A stretch of DNA of 64,000 nt, from contig JAKSXM010000007.1 in NCBI GenBank assembly GCA_022575985.1, positions 58,062,501 through 58,126,500 of the forward strand. The letters run 5' to 3'. This DNA comes from Anagrus nilaparvatae. Lineage: Eukaryota > Arthropoda > Insecta > Hymenoptera > Mymaridae. The translations under genes and the position numbers were made by a program. Under the pieces are notes generated by a model. The model ran no database searches, was not told where the DNA came from, and saw nothing but the letters and a program-made list of their open reading frames with translations. This document shows, piece after piece, positions 12,362 to 24,329 of the stretch. The stretch's first letter is position 1. Every line of letters begins with the position of its first letter.

Positions 12362-12829
12362 TCAAGCATACAAAATTAAAGATTTATATATATATATAGG
12401 ATAGGATAGGATTCCTCACATCAGAAATCGTGGAGGGTTGAAATAAATAATAAATAAATAATTAATACAAAATAAAAAATTTAATATTTCAAGCTAAAAA
12501 ACCCCACCCATTAGGTTTAATGAGTCGGCTTTTTCATTCGTGAAATCCTTTTTGATCTGCAACTCCTAATGGAATATCAACCCTAGAAATAGGATGAATA
12601 ATATTTAAGACTTCGTCAAAAAATTATTTACTATTTACCTTACTTTAGGGGCACAAATCCTTTTAACAGGGGTCGTAGATTATAATGGACTTCGGAAATA
12701 GAAAAACCAACTAGTTGAGATTTTTAGCCTAAAATATACAGTTTTTGTTTATCTACAAATTACACCTCTTTTGTCCCAATATATATCCTCCATATATGTC
12801 GATAGGTCGATAATGGATTGTAGACATAC

Positions 12830-12873
12830 GGTTAGGTTGCTTTGCTTGAAATTTCAAGCAAAGAAGCCTAACC
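12830..12873. repeat. 44-bp palindrome, TIR-like
   Basis: GGTTAGGTTGCTTTGCTTG is followed directly by its near-complement CAAGCAAAGAAGCCTAACC around GAAATTTC. It matches the termini of the 14905-15865 foldback (GGCTTCTTTGCGTGAAATTT), so it is probably a collapsed copy reduced to its terminal repeats. Confidence 0.7.
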
Positions 12874-12879
12874 ATGGTA

Positions 12880-14010
12880 GTGTTCTTTTATTTTTCTGAA
12901 GTTGAATAGGTTCTCTTCCTCGAAAAGTATGATTCGTTTTCATATTTTTTGTTAAAAACAATTTTGTAATAACGATTCTTAATCAGCCTAAAATTACAAA
13001 TTATTATGAGACTATGATAAAGTTTTTATATTCTATAATTTCTAAAAAAATTGAAAATAACTCTTTAAAAATAAATATTTTAAATTTCTATTTTAATAAA
13101 TTAATATACTTTGATGCGTTATAATAAGGGAATAAATAACATTAAATATATACCATAAATTTAACTATCAAAATGATATTTATGTATTTATTTTAAGTCC
13201 ATCCGGTATACATAATATGTGCGTAAAGTGTCAAGGTTTGTCCTTGACCGTACATTAATTTAAAGTAAAAGTCCAATGGACTCTGTAATACATATTATTA
13301 ATGGAAGTGAAAGGAGCAAAAATTTTATCAAATATTATAAATTATGTAAATTTTTATACTTGTTTTCAAAAAAATTTTTTTAAAATGTGTACCTTACGCA
13401 GATTTTTAATAATGTGATTAAAGACGTGAGTTTGCGATTTTTTATCAAAATATGTAAGTTTCAAGTGGTTAGCTCACTTTACTAACTTATTTTCTTTTTA
13501 AACGGTTTACTATTAAATTTAATCCTATCATCTTTTTTTTATTTGAGACTGAATTTTGGTAACATTTTTGGGTTAAATTAAAATCGATGGTAGTTTTTTT
13601 GTAATTTTTTTTAGTTTATCGTCTTGATTTTGTGTTTTATTACAAACAAATTTTTGAATGAGCAATCGTTTTTTGCAATGTTTTACTATGGTCCACTATT
13701 TTGAAGGATTTTAAATTAGCTTCTTAAAGTATTAGATGAAAAAACAGTATAAATACTGTTATCATTCCAAATATTAAAAAAACATTAGTAGGAATTTATT
13801 ATAAATAATAAAAACGATCTTTTTGGAACAAGATATTTCTTTAATGCCTTTTTATCGAAGTTTCGGAGGTCTGAGCCTCCCTTTCGAAGATCTAAAAATA
13901 CAAAATATACAAACAACATTTTTTTAAAAAGAAAATATTTTTTTTACGATTTAATTATACCAAAAATAAACATTCTTTTGTAGAACTTAAGTATTTAATA
14001 TTATATATAA
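12880..14010. other. gene-free AT-rich stretch
   Basis: No coding region is supported. It contains a small hairpin GTCAAGGTTTGTCCTTGAC near 13230. At 13740-13890 there is a segment (AGTATAAATACTGT ... GGTCTGAGCCTCC) whose relative occurs at 21040-21180, a dispersed repeat pair. Confidence 0.5.
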
Positions 14011-14014
14011 TATA

Positions 14015-14060
14015 CTAGGGGGCTCCGCCCCCTGCGCGCTTCGCGCGCCAACCCCCGTTG
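14015..14060 (-). mobile_element. Helitron-like 3' terminus
   Basis: On the minus strand two short GC-rich hairpins (GGCGCGCGAAGCGCGC and GGGGGCGGAGCCCCC) lead directly into CTAG, followed by T (14014). A GC hairpin followed by CTAG at an A/T target is the classical Helitron 3' end. The 5' end and any Rep/helicase gene were not found, so this would be a non-autonomous copy or fragment extending toward higher coordinates. Confidence 0.5.
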
Positions 14061-14340
14061 AGTGATTGAAAAAGTGGGTTAGTCATGAGAACAAAAAATG
14101 TAAAATTTTAAATACAATTTTAATAATTACTTTCAATTAAAAATATTGATTATATTGTTTTTCTTTTATTTTAAAATTCGTTAATAGGTTTATAATTAAT
14201 TGATTTATCGGCTTAAAAATAAAAAAAAATAAAATCACTTAGACCCACAAGGGCTGGTTTTGCCCAGTAGTATCTTATTGGCCCGAAAGTATCAAATTAG
14301 CCCAAAATTGTCAATAACTAAGAAAATGGAAATGATGCAG

Positions 14341-14712
14341 AATGGCCCAAAAGTGTCAGAGTGGCCCAAAAGTATCAGAGTGGCCCAAAAGTGTCAGAGT
14401 GGCCCAAAAGTGTCAGAATGGCCCAAAAGTACCATATTGCGTGACCCAAAAGTGTCAGACTGGCCCAAAAGTACCATATTGCGTGGCCCAAAAGTGTCAG
14501 AATGGCCCAAAAGTACCATATTGCGTGGCCCAAAAGTGTCAGAATGGCCCAAAAGTACCATATTGCGTGGCCCAAAAGTGTCATATTGGCCCAAAAGTAC
14601 CATATTGCGTGGCCCAAAAGTGTCAGACTGGCCCAAAAGTACCATATTGCGTGGCCCAAAAGTACCATATTGTGTGGCCCAAAAGTGTCAGATGGCCCAA
14701 AGGTGTCATTCG
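14341..14712. repeat. minisatellite of alternating 19- and 23-bp units
   Basis: Units GGCCCAAAAGTGTCAGAAT and GGCCCAAAAGTACCATATTG(CGT) alternate as a ~42-bp higher-order repeat after four leading copies of the first unit. Because 42 is a multiple of three, open frames persist in several frames on both strands. They encode low-complexity repeats (such as PKVSEWPKSTILRG) and should not be called genes. The array lies ~330 bp inside the Helitron-like terminus at 14015, a position where such elements often carry minisatellites. Confidence 0.9.
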
Positions 14713-14904
14713 ACAGCGGCGGCAGCGGTTATAACTTTATAATATATAGAGATATATTTATTACTGTGAAACTACATATGCAGTTTTATACAGGTATCTG
14801 CAATTTACATATAGTTGTTTTACAAACATTGGTTACAATATTAAGTACATTTTTACATTTATAATAATAGTTAAACAAAATTAACCCATTCTATGTGTAA
14901 ATAC

Positions 14905-15865
14905 ACGGCTAGGCTTCTTTGCGTGAAATTTCAAGCAATTAAAACAATATGCTTGAATTTTAATGCAATTTTCTTGGATTTTCAAGCATTTGCTTGAAAT
15001 TCCAAGCAATTTCCTGAAAATTCAAGGAAGAAATATAACTGAAATTAACTTAAGCAAACTTTAGGAATGCTCAAATTTTATTCCCCTCCGTTTTTTTAAC
15101 TTTTATTTGAGAAAAAAAAATAGGATTGTGGAAATTAAAAAATAATATTACTTATATGAAATTCCGAAAAAATATTCTGCAGACTTTGAGTAATTATCCC
15201 AAGACAACTTGCTGTTATACCTAATTGCATATGTCTTTCCTTGTTACTTATAAATATACGGTTTGTTGCAGTTGTTACGTTATCAAGTGCGCATGGGAAT
15301 AAGGGATAAATTAAGATGAAACAAGGTAAATTATAAAAAAAATTCAATAATAATTTTTAAATGATAACTAAATTTTCAAAGTATAGAATGTATTAATTGT
15401 TAAAAAACAAAACAATGTTGAAAAAATTGCTATTAGTTAACAATTCATGAATTTAAACTTTTTTACTTTTCTTTATTTTGAAACTTTATGACGATTATTT
15501 TTCTAAGTTTAGTTTACCCTCCATTTCCTCTTGATCACGTAACAGCAGCAACAAAGCATAAATTTTTAAGTAAAAAAAATAAGCAATTAGGTATAAGGCA
15601 GTAGATTTTCTTTTGATTATCACTCGAAGTCTGCAGAGTATGTTTTCTGGATTTCCATTTAAATAGAATTCACTATTTTTGAATTTCAACAAAATCCTAA
15701 TTTTTTTTTCTCAAATAACTGTTATAAAAAAGGAAGGGGAATAAAATTTAAGCTTTATTCCAAAAGTTTTTTTTTGTTGATTAATTTAAATAACTACTTG
15801 AAAATTAATGCAAATAGCTTTAAAATTCAAGCAGATTCTCACGTAAAAAGATTAAGCTTCCTGGA
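14905..15865. mobile_element. ~0.95-kb foldback element
   Basis: Left CTAGGCTTCTTTGCGTGAAA and right ...ACGTAAAAAGATTAAGCTTCC are inverted, followed inward by AAATTTTATTCCCCT (near 15075), with its complement AGGGGAATAAAATTT near 15735, and TCTGCAGACTTTGAG (near 15177), with CTCGAAGTCTGCAGA near 15625. The arms are diverged. No coding capacity. Confidence 0.65.
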
Positions 15866-15867
15866 GT

Positions 15868-15975
15868 AAGCTTACGGACTAACCTAAAAAAACTTAATTT
15901 TAAAAATTAAGTCTTTTTAATTTAGTCCGTAAGCTTAATTTTAAAAATTAAGCCATTTTAGGTTAATCCGTAAGC
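15868..15975. repeat. overlapping palindromes around AAGCTTACGGACTAA
   Basis: TAAGCTTACGGACTAACCTAA near 15869 pairs with TTTAGTCCGTAAGCTTA near 15918, and a second overlapping copy (TTAGGTTAATCCGTAAGCTT) ends near 15977. It lies between two foldbacks and may be a compound terminal repeat. Confidence 0.65.
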
Positions 15976-16774
15976 TTTTATAAAAAAAGTAAGAAAAATT
16001 AGGGATAATAAAAACACTCATTAACATGAAAAATTTTTCCTTTTAAATTTGGATAAGAAATTTCCCTCTCTATCCGATTCTGGAGTCAAAAAATTTTTAT
16101 GCGCGAGATAGGCTATTTTTTTTTCAAAAGTCGGTTTAGGCTTAAATTTTTCCTTGAACTTTATATTTTTTGTTGAAAAAAAATTTTCAATGGTAAGTTG
16201 CTTTTAGAGAGCTCCACGGTAGAGCTGCTTTGGTTGAAAATTCAACCAATTGGTTGAATTTTACTATTTTTGGTTGAAATTTCAACCAATTGGTTGAATT
16301 TTAAACCAATTGGTTGAATTTTCAACCAAAAATAGTAAAATTAAACCAAATGGTTGAAATTTCGACCAATTGGTTGAATTTTCAACCAATTGGTTTAAAT
16401 TTTCAACCAAAATGGTTGAAAATTCAACCAAAAGCTAAAATAAAAAATAAAAATGTAGTAATTATAATACAGAGTAAAAAAATTATCTCTGCATCTATAA
16501 AAAGTGCAATAATTTTATAATATATGTATGATATTATATGAACTAGTGATTTTTTATATATTATTATTGATGAGAAGCTGATGAATGACTAATTAAAAAG
16601 GTTACTGAATCCATAATTTTTAAATTTAAACTACAATGATTTGTGAGATTCTAGGTGTATTATTAATACCATTAATAATTTTTTGAAAAATTAATTTTAA
16701 AAATAAATATATTTTTAATAGATGAAACCTTATCATCATAGATCACAGATTGTTGTGGTCACAGTCTAGTTGTT

Positions 16775-17127
16775 ATTGAGTCCGGCCCTTTCCCACCCAA
16801 AAGAAAATTGGAGCTGTGGAAAGGCGATTTTTATCACAGATTTTTATATATCTTTAGGCCCGGCTTGAATTGAAAATAAGTAAAAATTTTGCATAAAATT
16901 TAATAAATATTTTATAAAAAAAAACCACAAATAACTATTCTATTTAAAATATCGCTATTTTAACAATTATTTATTTTAACAAATAAAATATTTAAAACGG
17001 AGGAACCGTTAATATTGTTTATGTTTTCAATTCAAGCCGGTCCGGCTTAGGTCCTAAAGTTATAAAAATAGGCAATAGCCGTTTCACAGCTCCAATTTTT
17101 CGTTGAAGTAGGGAAGGGTCGGGAATT
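16775..17127. mobile_element. MITE, ATTGAGTCCGGCCCTT family (copy 1)
   Basis: ATTGAGTCCGGCCCTTTCCC is inverted at the right end (GGGAAGGGTCGGGAATTGT). Inner pairs are AATTGGAGCTGTGGAAAGGC with a near-complement at about 17080, and AGGCCCGGCTTGAATTGAAA with TTCAATTCAAGCCGGTCCGG near 17030. Non-coding. A second copy is at 21635-21817. Confidence 0.75.
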
Positions 17128-17765
17128 GTAAATTATTGGATAATTGACCGAGTAATTGACTCTATTCTATTATTTTTACTCAAATACCAACATTAAAATA
17201 TGTTGCAAAAAAATGTTTTATTTTACGAGATAATGGTGAAGCTGGGAGTTGACGGAGAGAAGAGGGCTCAAGGGTGAGCGTATTTGGAAGAACTTTGATT
17301 TAGGGACTTAAAATAATTCAGTCAGAATTAAATTTATCTAAAGGCTTAAAAGTCAGAATTAAATTTATGTAAAGGCAGCCTTTCAGAGTAATACTGGATT
17401 TTAGAGAGGAATATTCTGATAATTCAAAATAACTATTTATGGTAAATTAAATTATTGGATTCAAAATCGGTAAATTTTGAACAGCCTCAAATTAGCTTCA
17501 TGAAAATTAGATTTGATTTTCGAGATAAAATTTAATTAAAAAAGGTCTCATAAATCTTTAAAATTTAGTTCCAAATGTAGTGAAAAAAAACAAGCGATGA
17601 AAACCGTTTTTTGAGAATAAGAAATACCAAATAAATTTTGTATGGTAAAATAACTACTATAAATATATTATTTTTAAAGGGCAAAATACTTATAAGATAC
17701 TTATTGTGTTATAAACTAAAAATTTCTCATAGTAAAAAATTTTAGTATTTTATCAATAGGTATTA

Positions 17766-17992
17766 GGGGTGTGTGGTTACCCGAGAGTCGACCCAAGTGC
17801 CCGAAATTTTGGGTTTTTTGCTTTGAGTTGGGTCAAATTTGGTGTATCTATGGAAGCTTTCGATTCAAAAATTCAAGTGCATACCTTTTCCGAAAAGTTT
17901 CGGGCTTCACACGAAATCTGACCTGCAAAAATTTTACAAAAAATACCAAAATTTCGGGTACCCGACCCGACTTTCGGGTCACCGCACACCCC
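17766..17992. mobile_element. 227-bp MITE with GGGGTGTG termini
   Basis: GGGGTGTGTGGTTACCCGA at the left mirrors the right end TCGGGTCACCGCACACCCC. It is more GC-rich than its neighbourhood. Inner CCCGAAATTTTGGG near 17802 pairs with CCAAAATTTCGGG near 17950. The apparent open frame across it is a by-product of the GC content. Confidence 0.8.
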
Positions 17993-18383
17993 GAATGTAG
18001 GTATACATCCGTAGAATATAATATTTTAAAACAGATTCTGTTATTATAAATTTTATTTTATATACATAAATTTCGATTAGGAAATCATGTTAAAAAGTCA
18101 GTATTCTGCGCGCGCTAGGCGCGCGGCCATTCTAGTATATTACAAAATTAATGCACTTTTTATAGATGCAGAGATAATTTTTTTACTCTGTATTATAATT
18201 ACTACATTTTTATTTTTTATTTTAGCTTTTGGTTGAATTTTCAACCATTTGGTTTAATTTTACTATTTTTGGTTGAAAATTCAACCAATTGGTTTAAAAT
18301 TCAACTAATTGGTTGAAATTTCAACCAAAAATAGTAAAATTCAACCAATTGGTTGAATTTTCAACCAAAGCAGCTCTACCGTG

Positions 18384-18628
18384 TCTAGATAAAAAAATAG
18401 CAAATTCAAAAAGCTCATTTTATACAAATTTCGAATTTTCCGACAAGTCACTTGAACAACTAAAATAGTGACCAAAAATTTAAATTCCGCGGAAAATTTT
18501 ACATAAGAATATATCCTTTCATGTTTTTAAGAGCGTTTATATTAACGCAGCGAAATTTTAAATGGAAAGATTAAAAATCGAAATTTGTAAAAAATGAGCT
18601 TTTGGAAGCTGCTATTTTTTGATCTAGA
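18384..18628. mobile_element. 245-bp MITE with TCTAGAT(A/C)AAAAAATAGC termini
   Basis: TCTAGATAAAAAAATAGC at 18384 is inverted at 18628 (GCTATTTTTTGATCTAGA). The opposite arm of the host foldback reads CCACGG directly joined to GAGCTC (about 16208-16220) with no insert. That gives a built-in empty site and confirms the insertion. Confidence 0.8.
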
Positions 18629-19439
18629 GCTCTCAAAAATCAATGCCCCATCGAAATTTTTTTTTGACAAAAAATATAAAGTTCAAGGAAAAATTTAAGC
18701 CTAGTTAGAAGATTTTTAACCAATAGGCATTTGAAAAACCGACTTTAGAAAAAAAAACAGCCTTACCAATTTAAAACAATCTTAGCGATTTATCGAGCAT
18801 GTGCTGCTCAAAAAAATTTTTTGACCCCGGAATCGGATAGCCAGGGATATTTCCTATCCGGAACTAAGAAGAAAAAATTTTTCATATTAATGAGAGTTTT
18901 TAACAGAAAGAATAAGAAAAATTATCCCTCATTTTTCTTACTTTTTTATAAAAGTCCAAAATACAAAATAGGCTGCCAAAAATCGATATTTTGCTCTGGG
19001 AGGCTAAAAATTGGTTTGGTGAATTATTTTTGGTAGTATTTTTAGAAAAAAATACGTTGGGGTAATTTTGAAGACCCGACCATACAGTTCATACACGCTT
19101 CATTTAAATCTACCCATATATTAAATTATTATAACTATATAATATATAGTTCATAATAATCTATATACAATTAATTATTATATTTATTATTGTTAATTTA
19201 TGTTAGGAAAATGAAAAAAATAATTATTAATTTAATAATTTTTAAAATTTTTACTGTTTTAATTATAAACGTCGTTTTTATGATTTTATGGACTTTAGGA
19301 AGAAAGTGTGGGATTTTTACACTTGCTTCGGGCCTTGGAGGGGTATAAAGGATGGTTTTATACAATAAAAACAAAAAAAACCTTATGGCCATAAACCCAA
19401 CCATCACCATAAATTATGGCCATTTTATGGTAAAAATTT

Positions 19440-19810
19440 TTCACAGGGAAGAGACCTATTTTTATTGAAAACTGCAATTTTAGCAGCAATTTATAAATTG
19501 GCCATTTCGGTCCGAAAATGGGCATTTGGTTTATTGACTATAGCGATGAAAGAATAGGTGATAAAGCATTGCAGCTGACGGAAATTAAAACTTAGGTACT
19601 TATACGGAATAAATGAGACCAACTGGAAGTATTTTGGTTAATTTGCGAGGTTGCAGCGTTATATGTAAGATTTCGAAAAAACCCTAGCATATAATATTGA
19701 GCCCTGTGTTTCTAAGCCCAGAAGACGCGTCGAAATAAACGGAGAGTATCTTTTTTCAACATATTAAAGTCATCCATAACTATAGATTGTAATTTGGCGA
19801 CACAAAGGTT
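19440..19810. repeat. half-copy of the 44913-45843 foldback family
   Basis: Sequence shared with that element includes GGTTTATTGACTATAGCGAT, the block around AAACCCTAGCATATAATATT, and GTTTCTAAGCCCAGAAG with CATCCATAAC. Only one arm is present, so this is a truncated copy. Confidence 0.55.
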
Positions 19811-20133
19811 CCGGTCTCCCTTTGTCAATTCATTAATAAAAACAGTTATACCGTAAGATGTAGAGTGCAAACAATGAACTTTTTCTATTATTTTAATAAA
19901 CCATTATTATTTTGTCTTGAACGGTGAAGTTTTAATATATTGTGTGTCGCATTTACGGATATAATGTTCTATTATTTTAAACATTTTTTATTAAAATTTA
20001 TAATTATTTTTACCTTTCATAATAAATTAAAAAATTAGTATTTAAAATCCTCTTACAAATTTTAAAATTTCATAGAGTATCGAAAAATCGATCAATGAGA
20101 GAAAATCGTTGACGAATTTTTTAGATATTTTAA

Positions 20134-20864
20134 GGTATATTGCTACTTGGCGCGTCCGCGGCGTCAAGGAAAATCCGCAAATTAATTTACAGGAAAACGG
20201 GAAGAGATAATGGAAAAATTTTTTGGGATATAATAAATGAACTAATAAAGTATGTAAAAAAATTTTTTTTAATTAATTTTTATAATTTTTTATGCGATTA
20301 AATTTTATTTTAAGTTCAAGAATTTTTGCCGGAAAGAGCTACTGGTACCCAAGATAAAAAATGTTTGGCAGCAGCTAGAAAAAAAAAAAAAAAAAGAATT
20401 ATAAATTACATGAGTATGGTTATCGTGTGAACTAAAATTTTTAATTTTGGCCAAAAAAAAAAAAAGTTATTAAAATGTTAAAAAAATTTTCGAAAAAAGT
20501 CATTTTTTTTTCTACGTTTTTTGCAAAAAAATATCGAAAAAATTAAAATTTTTGCAATATTTTAGTTCACACGAAAACTACAAATTTGGTAAGTGTGTGG
20601 ACCAAATTTGGAGTCGATCGGACTAGGTGGTTTTGATTTATCCTGGGTACCAGGTGCAAAAAAGTAGTTTCGAGAAAAACGCGTTTAAAGTTTTTAAGCG
20701 CGTATAATTGAAGGGCGGGGGCTCTATAAAAGAAGATTTAAAGTATATAAAAAATATTTCGATCGATATAAAATTTTTTTTACATATTCTTGAATAGTTT
20801 TTCAACAGAAAAAAAAAATAAAAAAATTTTGACCCGAGAAAATTTTATGAAGTAGCAATATACC
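20134..20864. mobile_element. 731-bp TTAA-flanked MITE (piggyBac-like target)
   Basis: GGTATATTGCTACTT begins at 20134 and its complement ends at 20864. TTAA occurs immediately outside both ends (20130-20133 and 20865-20868), the target duplication of the piggyBac superfamily. Internal GGTACCCAAGATAAA near 20345 pairs with TTTATCCTGGGTACC near 20637. No transposase is encoded. Confidence 0.8.
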
Positions 20865-21634
20865 TTAATAAAATGAAAAATTTATTGTATTTCTTATTTC
20901 TGTATTTTTTAATATATATTTACTTTAAGGATATTTGCTAAACAAAATCAGTATGACCAATCAAAACACAAATAAATTAGACGGGCAATTATGTTACCGA
21001 GTTTTTTAGAGACAGAATAATATTGATATAATAATAAGAAAACATTATAAATACTGTTTTTCGTCCCAATTAATTAAATTAATTTCCTGAGTTTATTATA
21101 AATAATAAACACGGTACTATAAAAGTACAATTTTTTCATTATTGCTATTTGTGAGGACTGAGCCTCCTTTTCATACCATTTTTTTTCAATAATAATTATT
21201 TTGTGTGACAAATTGAAGCTTAGTCTTCAAAAGTAAAGATAAGAATAATGAAAAATTGTTGATTCTTTTACGTTTGGTATGGATTTAATAGTTGAATAAA
21301 TGAGAAATTGACTTTTCCAGAGCAAAGATGTTTATTATAAATAAATTATACTTTTATAGTTCCATGTAGATTGTTTTTAATATAAATAATAAACTCATAA
21401 AATTAATAGATAATATTGGATAAACAAAATTAATAAACTTTATCTGAGAATTAATTTGCTTTGCTAACTTTGTAATTCCCCGACTGCTTTTCCTTTGTTT
21501 CTGGCTAAAAAAAAACATGATTAACGATACTAATCACATTAAACAGTTTTAATTTTTCCAGCATATGCATACAACTTTTCATTATTTTATAATTAGATAC
21601 CGTTTACAAAATCTATATTAAATTTTTTAAATCT

Positions 21635-21817
21635 ATTGAATCTGACCCTTCCCCACTCCTTGTTTAAATTTAGGTCTGGCACCAATGACAGAAGTTAAAA
21701 ATTAGCGCTGTTAACGGAAAAATCTGTAACTTTAGGTCCGGAATTTAAATCTGCCAATGAGAGAACGATAAAAATTTCTTTAGAGTGGTGAAGGGTCAGA
21801 CCAGGGTCGGACTCAAT
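21635..21817. mobile_element. MITE, ATTGAGTCCGGCCCTT family (copy 2)
   Basis: ATTGAATCTGACCCTTCCCC at the left is mirrored by GAAGGGTCAGACCAGGGTCG and GACTCAAT at the right. The ends match those of the 16775 copy. The interior is shorter and different. Confidence 0.7.
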
Positions 21818-21829
21818 AAGCATTTACTT

Positions 21830-23460
21830 CAATTCTTTTTATAGCCCTGTTTTAGTTTAAATCATCCTAAACAAATTTCTGTATTTTATATTTTTCCAAA
21901 TTTTCCTTAATATAATAATACCCCAGTTTTATTATTCATAATTAAATTAATATCACACCATCACAAAATTTACATTCATCCATTCATTTTTTATGTAATA
22001 TAAATATAAAATATTTATTTCTAATATCTGAAATCCACCGTTTTCCATCTTCTTTTTTCTCTTTCTGTTTCTTAATTTCTTTATAACCTTTCTTCATTTT
22101 ACCCCTTATTATAACTTGTTTTTTGTCATTTCACTATTAAACTATTACCTACATTTTCTTGCACTTTTTCAAATTTTTCTGCCAGAGTTGATTTTACTTT
22201 CCTTGCTTCACGTATTGCGTTGCAGGCTGTATATGTAGTACTATATTATATATTTTTATACACATATATGTAACCTTTATGTATAAAACATGTATAATTC
22301 CACTATCATCTATTATTTAATAAAACCTTTTTTTTATTTCTTCTTATTCTTTCTCTATAAAAGAATTCAATTAACCTATGATTTTTTAAAACTTATTTTC
22401 TATTATTTTTAGCTTTCCACCTTTTCTTTAGTAAAAGGTTATACATAACGTATCTTTTTCTTTTACATCTTACTCCCAATTTTCTTTTTTTCCTCAAAAA
22501 TACTAATTTTTCTGCGCTCTGACGCCCATTATTCTCCAATGTACAACAATTTACTTACAAAAATTTTTAATAATATCTTATTTAGTTTGTTGTAACATTA
22601 ACATTATAAACATATTAAAAAAAAAAAATAAAAAAAGATGTACTAAAAAATATAAGAAACTTAATGTAACTATTCTCACTGCTAATGAAGTACTAAAGTA
22701 TATTATAGTTTGAAAGTACAACGAATCACGTGTTACAAAAATTTTTTTATATTAAAGAAATTGAGTAAGATAAACAAAATTGATATTTATTTTTATTTTA
22801 AAATACTATGTTTAGTATAAGGAGATTTCAAAGTGCGTCACGATTACAAATACTATACTTAAAAATAATACTAATTATTATATTTTATTCAAAATTTTTA
22901 CTTTTTACTAACGCCAATTTTTTTTTAACGTGATGAAGGACTGGAGACAATAGGATATTTTTAGAAATTAATATTTGACGGAATTGACAATTTTATAATT
23001 ATTGCTTAAATAAAAGTAAATGACCTAATCTTTTGCTTATATTTTTATTAGTATATTTAGAAAGTTAGATATTAGTAAATAAGAATGTTTTAGCTATATT
23101 AATTTTATTTTAATGACATTTGTTATCCGAAAGTAAGATGCATTTAACAACAATATTATAAAGTATTGTGACTTTTTGTTTAATTGGGTGATGTAAGATA
23201 AAGTTAATGTATCTGGCTGAAAATATATCTTTTCTATACCAATTTGTTTCTATCAAAGAGTTTCTAGAATATTTTCATTTTCGTTGTAAAATGTATATTT
23301 TTATTGTAGTTATTAAATATAGAAGTTAATTTATTTGAATATTCTTGGTTACAAATTAAAAGAATGTCATCTTTTATAAAAAATTATTGTAGAATACAAT
23401 CTTTCGGAGGATTTGAATAAAAGTTCGAGCAATTATATAATAGAATACTACTTTTTAATA
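21830..23460. other. gene-free AT-rich stretch
   Basis: Pyrimidine-rich on the plus strand (22000-22520). No coding region or recognisable element seen. Confidence 0.5.
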
Positions 23461-23463
23461 TTT

Positions 23464-24240
23464 TTAAAGATATTTTTTCCAGTCCTCTAGCGCAAAGTAA
23501 ACCATTTGACATATGTAGGGAGTAAAGCTTATTAAACGACTATTACTAGGTATAGATTTTTTGTTAGTTAAAGCAACTATCTCTCCGTGAAATGTTTCTG
23601 ATTGGACTTCCTTTACCCAAAGAATTTCTGTATTTTGTAAATCATCAAGATTTACTTTGGTTTGATTGCTGCCACGAAATCTGCGCACAGCTAGTAATGC
23701 GAGCGTGTTTATTTTAGTTAGTCAAGACCAAGAATCAAATTTAGTTGAATCCGGTAAATACAGGTCTCGCTTATGGATAGTCATAACGACTTTGATTCTA
23801 AATCAGCTAGTCACTAAAATTCTTCTTTCGAAATCCGTAGCTGCACGGGCCAATATTTTTCCTATTCGCACAAAAATTTTGGTTCATTTAGCCAAATTTC
23901 TCCCTGTTTCAAACCTAACTTCTTGACTTTGGTTGCATTATCCGCTGGATTTTCATTTGTAGAAATCCACCGTCAATCTTTCGCATTAGTTAATGAGTCT
24001 ATCTTACCCTATCTATTCAAAACAAAAGACATATAAGTTCGTGAAACGTATCCAGCAAAATACTGTACGAGAATCTGACCAATATATACGACGCATAAAT
24101 ACTAACTTAGATTCTTTTACTACAGTATCGGCCAGCCTTGCCCCTATCACGGCAGCTTGGAGCTCTAATCTTGGTATATAGACAATGCCTTTAATGGAGC
24201 TACGTAACTTTTACTTGCAATAATACGGATATTTAGGCGT
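23464..24240 (-). pseudogene. BEL/Pao retrotransposon Pol fragment (RNase H to pre-integrase), degenerate
   Basis: Reading from 24240 leftward, the minus strand gives [11 protein letters not shown], a frameshift, then [37 protein letters not shown], a stop-riddled stretch resembling the WRWVPTKENPADxATR block, and finally RRFRGSNQTKVNLDDLQN, VKEVQSETFHGEIVALTNKK and PSNSRLISFTPYI. This order (RNase H core, then the linker before the integrase zinc finger) is characteristic of BEL/Pao polyproteins. Several stops and at least one frameshift make it a relic. No LTRs are attached. It is not in the same place as the LTR element at 41537-44768, which lacks pol. Confidence 0.75.
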
Positions 24241-24329
24241 ACTTCTCTGTTCAAATAACTATTGCATCTCACCAAAAAAATGGATTACAAGTTATCAAAA
24301 CTTTAATAAACTTGAACAATAATTTGTTA

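Larger units (their letters stand above)
16525..18135 (+). mobile_element. Helitron-like insertion in the foldback loop
   Basis: The foldback's arms end exactly at A16524 and T18136, so this 1611-bp block sits at an A|T dinucleotide with no duplication. Its right end is a GC hairpin (GCGCGCGCTAGGCGCGCG) followed by GCCATTCTAG, the Helitron 3' signature. The left end reads TGTATG rather than the expected TC. No Rep/helicase is encoded. It carries two nested MITEs (16775-17127 and 17766-17992). Confidence 0.5.
15975..18954. mobile_element. foldback element with GGTTGAAAATTCAACC arrays, interrupted in its loop
   Basis: CTTTTATAAAAAAGTAAG-type ends at 15975 and 18954 are inverted. The left arm (15975-16524) includes GAGCTCCACGGTAGAGCTGC and then an array of GGTTGAAWTTTCAACCAATT units (16230-16440). 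The right arm (18136-18954) mirrors it. Both arms run inward to GTGCA(A/T)TAATTTT(A/G)TAATATA. Between them lies foreign DNA (16525-18135). A 245-bp MITE interrupts the right arm only (18384-18628). No transposase. Confidence 0.75.

Noticed and set aside
12387..12412. (GGATA)n tract resembling a telomeric (TTAGG)n repeat
   Set aside because: Only about three units and the wrong unit sequence; a simple microsatellite.
14260..14864. Several overlapping open frames of 83-160 codons on both strands
   Set aside because: All are translations of the 42-bp minisatellite, whose period is a multiple of three.
17771..18049. 92-codon plus-strand frame
   Set aside because: Spans a GC-richer MITE (17766-17992). 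Symmetric inverted repeats explain the open frame.
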